Origin: CAYJII01 sp964370225
GTDB taxonomy: Bacteria; Bacillota; Clostridia; Oscillospirales; Ruminococcaceae
NCBI GenBank assembly: GCA_964370225.1
Contig: CAYJII010000022.1
Location: 1 to 40,994 of the forward strand
Reading direction: 5' to 3'
DNA: 40,994 nucleotides
The translations under genes and the position numbers were made by a program. Shown piece after piece: positions 40,545-40,994 of the stretch (position 1 is the first letter of the stretch; each line of letters opens with the position of its first letter). The notes below the pieces were generated by a model. That model was not told the DNA's origin, did not search any database, and worked only from the letters and a program-made list of their open reading frames with translations.

Positions 40545-40940
40545 TTATTCCATGTCTAAAAATTCTTTATCATTTGCAAGAATTTTGCACACATCACAGT
40601 TTTTTAAAATAGCAATGATTTCATTTTTCTTTACATCAGAAATTGTATCTGAGACAATTTCTACTTTTGAGTAAAATTTAGTCATTCCATCGACCGAGTT
40701 GTCCATGTCTACACTGACAATAACATCGTCATATATTAGTTTTTGCTCGTCTAATATCTCTCTTGCAGTGACATGTATACATCCCGCAAACCCAGACAAT
40801 ATTAGATGACCCGGACGCATATCCATGCCTGTACCACCAAGCTCCATCGGTTGTACTGCAATAATAGGTTTTATGGCATCATTTCCATCTAAGGAAATTT
40901 TCACCTCGTATTTATTGCTATTTGCGCTTGCTACAATCAT
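40545..40940 (-). CDS. OsmC-family protein
   Basis: 131 residues from ATG 40940, preceded by GAGGGG at 7-base spacing. OsmC/Ohr fold with the first active cysteine in GFAGCIH (Cys54) and a C-terminal NCDVCK (Cys115, Cys118) near the expected position of the second. OsmC and Ohr proteins reduce organic hydroperoxides with two cysteines; the presence of a CxxC at the second site instead of a single Cys is noticeable, and many clostridial relatives are of unproven function. It may be an uncharacterised subgroup. Upstream bases to the window end show no clear promoter. Confidence 0.85.
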   Translation of the reverse strand: MIVASANSNKYEVKISLDGNDAIKPIIAVQPMELGGTGMDMRPGHLILSGFAGCIHVTAREILDEQKLIYDDVIVSVDMDNSVDGMTKFYSKVEIVSDTISDVKKNEIIAILKNCDVCKILANDKEFLDME

Positions 40941-40994
40941 TTTCGTACCCCTCAATGTATGAATTTATGCCATGTTATAAGCTTTACTGCGTAT

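Overview
The window is AT-rich DNA from a low-GC, spore-forming, anaerobic Firmicute of the Clostridia type. This rests on a YpeB germination protein, two CotF-like coat proteins, a DnaD plus DnaC/DnaI-type helicase-loader pair, indolepyruvate:ferredoxin oxidoreductase, many strong sigma-A promoters (TTGxxx-N17-TATAAT) and GGAGG ribosome binding sites. I cannot name a genus. No rRNA, tRNA, CRISPR array, insertion sequence or prophage was seen; it looks like an ordinary chromosomal segment of short operons in alternating directions.

Layout. 1-2512 (+): 3' part of ypeB, a YjbR-family protein and an aldo/keto reductase, each with its own promoter. 2598-6349 (-): yerC-like repressor, methyltransferase, hslO (Hsp33), DnaD-domain protein and helicase loader as one operon. 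6657-7125 (+): two small coat proteins behind a structured leader. 7270-12826 (+): DUF368/PopT lipid-carrier translocase, murD, two M42 aminopeptidases and a PLP lyase-family gene. 12880-15394 (-): AraC regulator, asparaginase II and a CrtO-like membrane protein, divergent from a GH4 glycosidase (15563-16888 +). 16965-19047 (-): ychF, alpha/beta hydrolase and a 49-residue Cys-rich protein that falls below usual ORF cut-offs. 19250-22931 (+): two-component system and HtrA protease. 23018-27817 (-): MFS transporter, iorA, iorB, paaK. 28021-32408 (-): seven-gene Mrp/Mbh-type cation antiporter. 32623-36942 (+): GAF/HD-GYP phosphodiesterase, a FecR-domain protein with an extremely acidic tail, and a CHASE2-adenylate cyclase. 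37032-38437: ferredoxin-like protein divergent from a Crp/Fnr regulator. 38526-40476 (+): MATE exporter and cytidylate-kinase-like protein. 40545-40940 (-): OsmC-family protein.

How the parts fit. Several operons suit an amino-acid-fermenting anaerobe: M42 peptidases, asparaginase, IorAB with PaaK (aromatic 2-oxo acid oxidation linked to ferredoxin) and a Na+/H+ antiporter. Envelope functions recur: PopT-MurD, the two-component system next to HtrA, and the Mrp antiporter. The most unusual piece is the second-messenger operon at 32623-36942, which joins a cyclic-dinucleotide phosphodiesterase-type protein, an acidic extracytoplasmic FecR protein and a membrane adenylate cyclase. The nearby Crp/Fnr protein appears to lack a cAMP pocket, so the cAMP receptor is not evident here.

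Terminator usage is regular: all six convergent gene pairs are separated by one palindromic hairpin, most with an A-run before and a T-run after so that it can stop transcription from both sides. Two long palindromes (27933-27978 and 40484-40537) lack a T-run.
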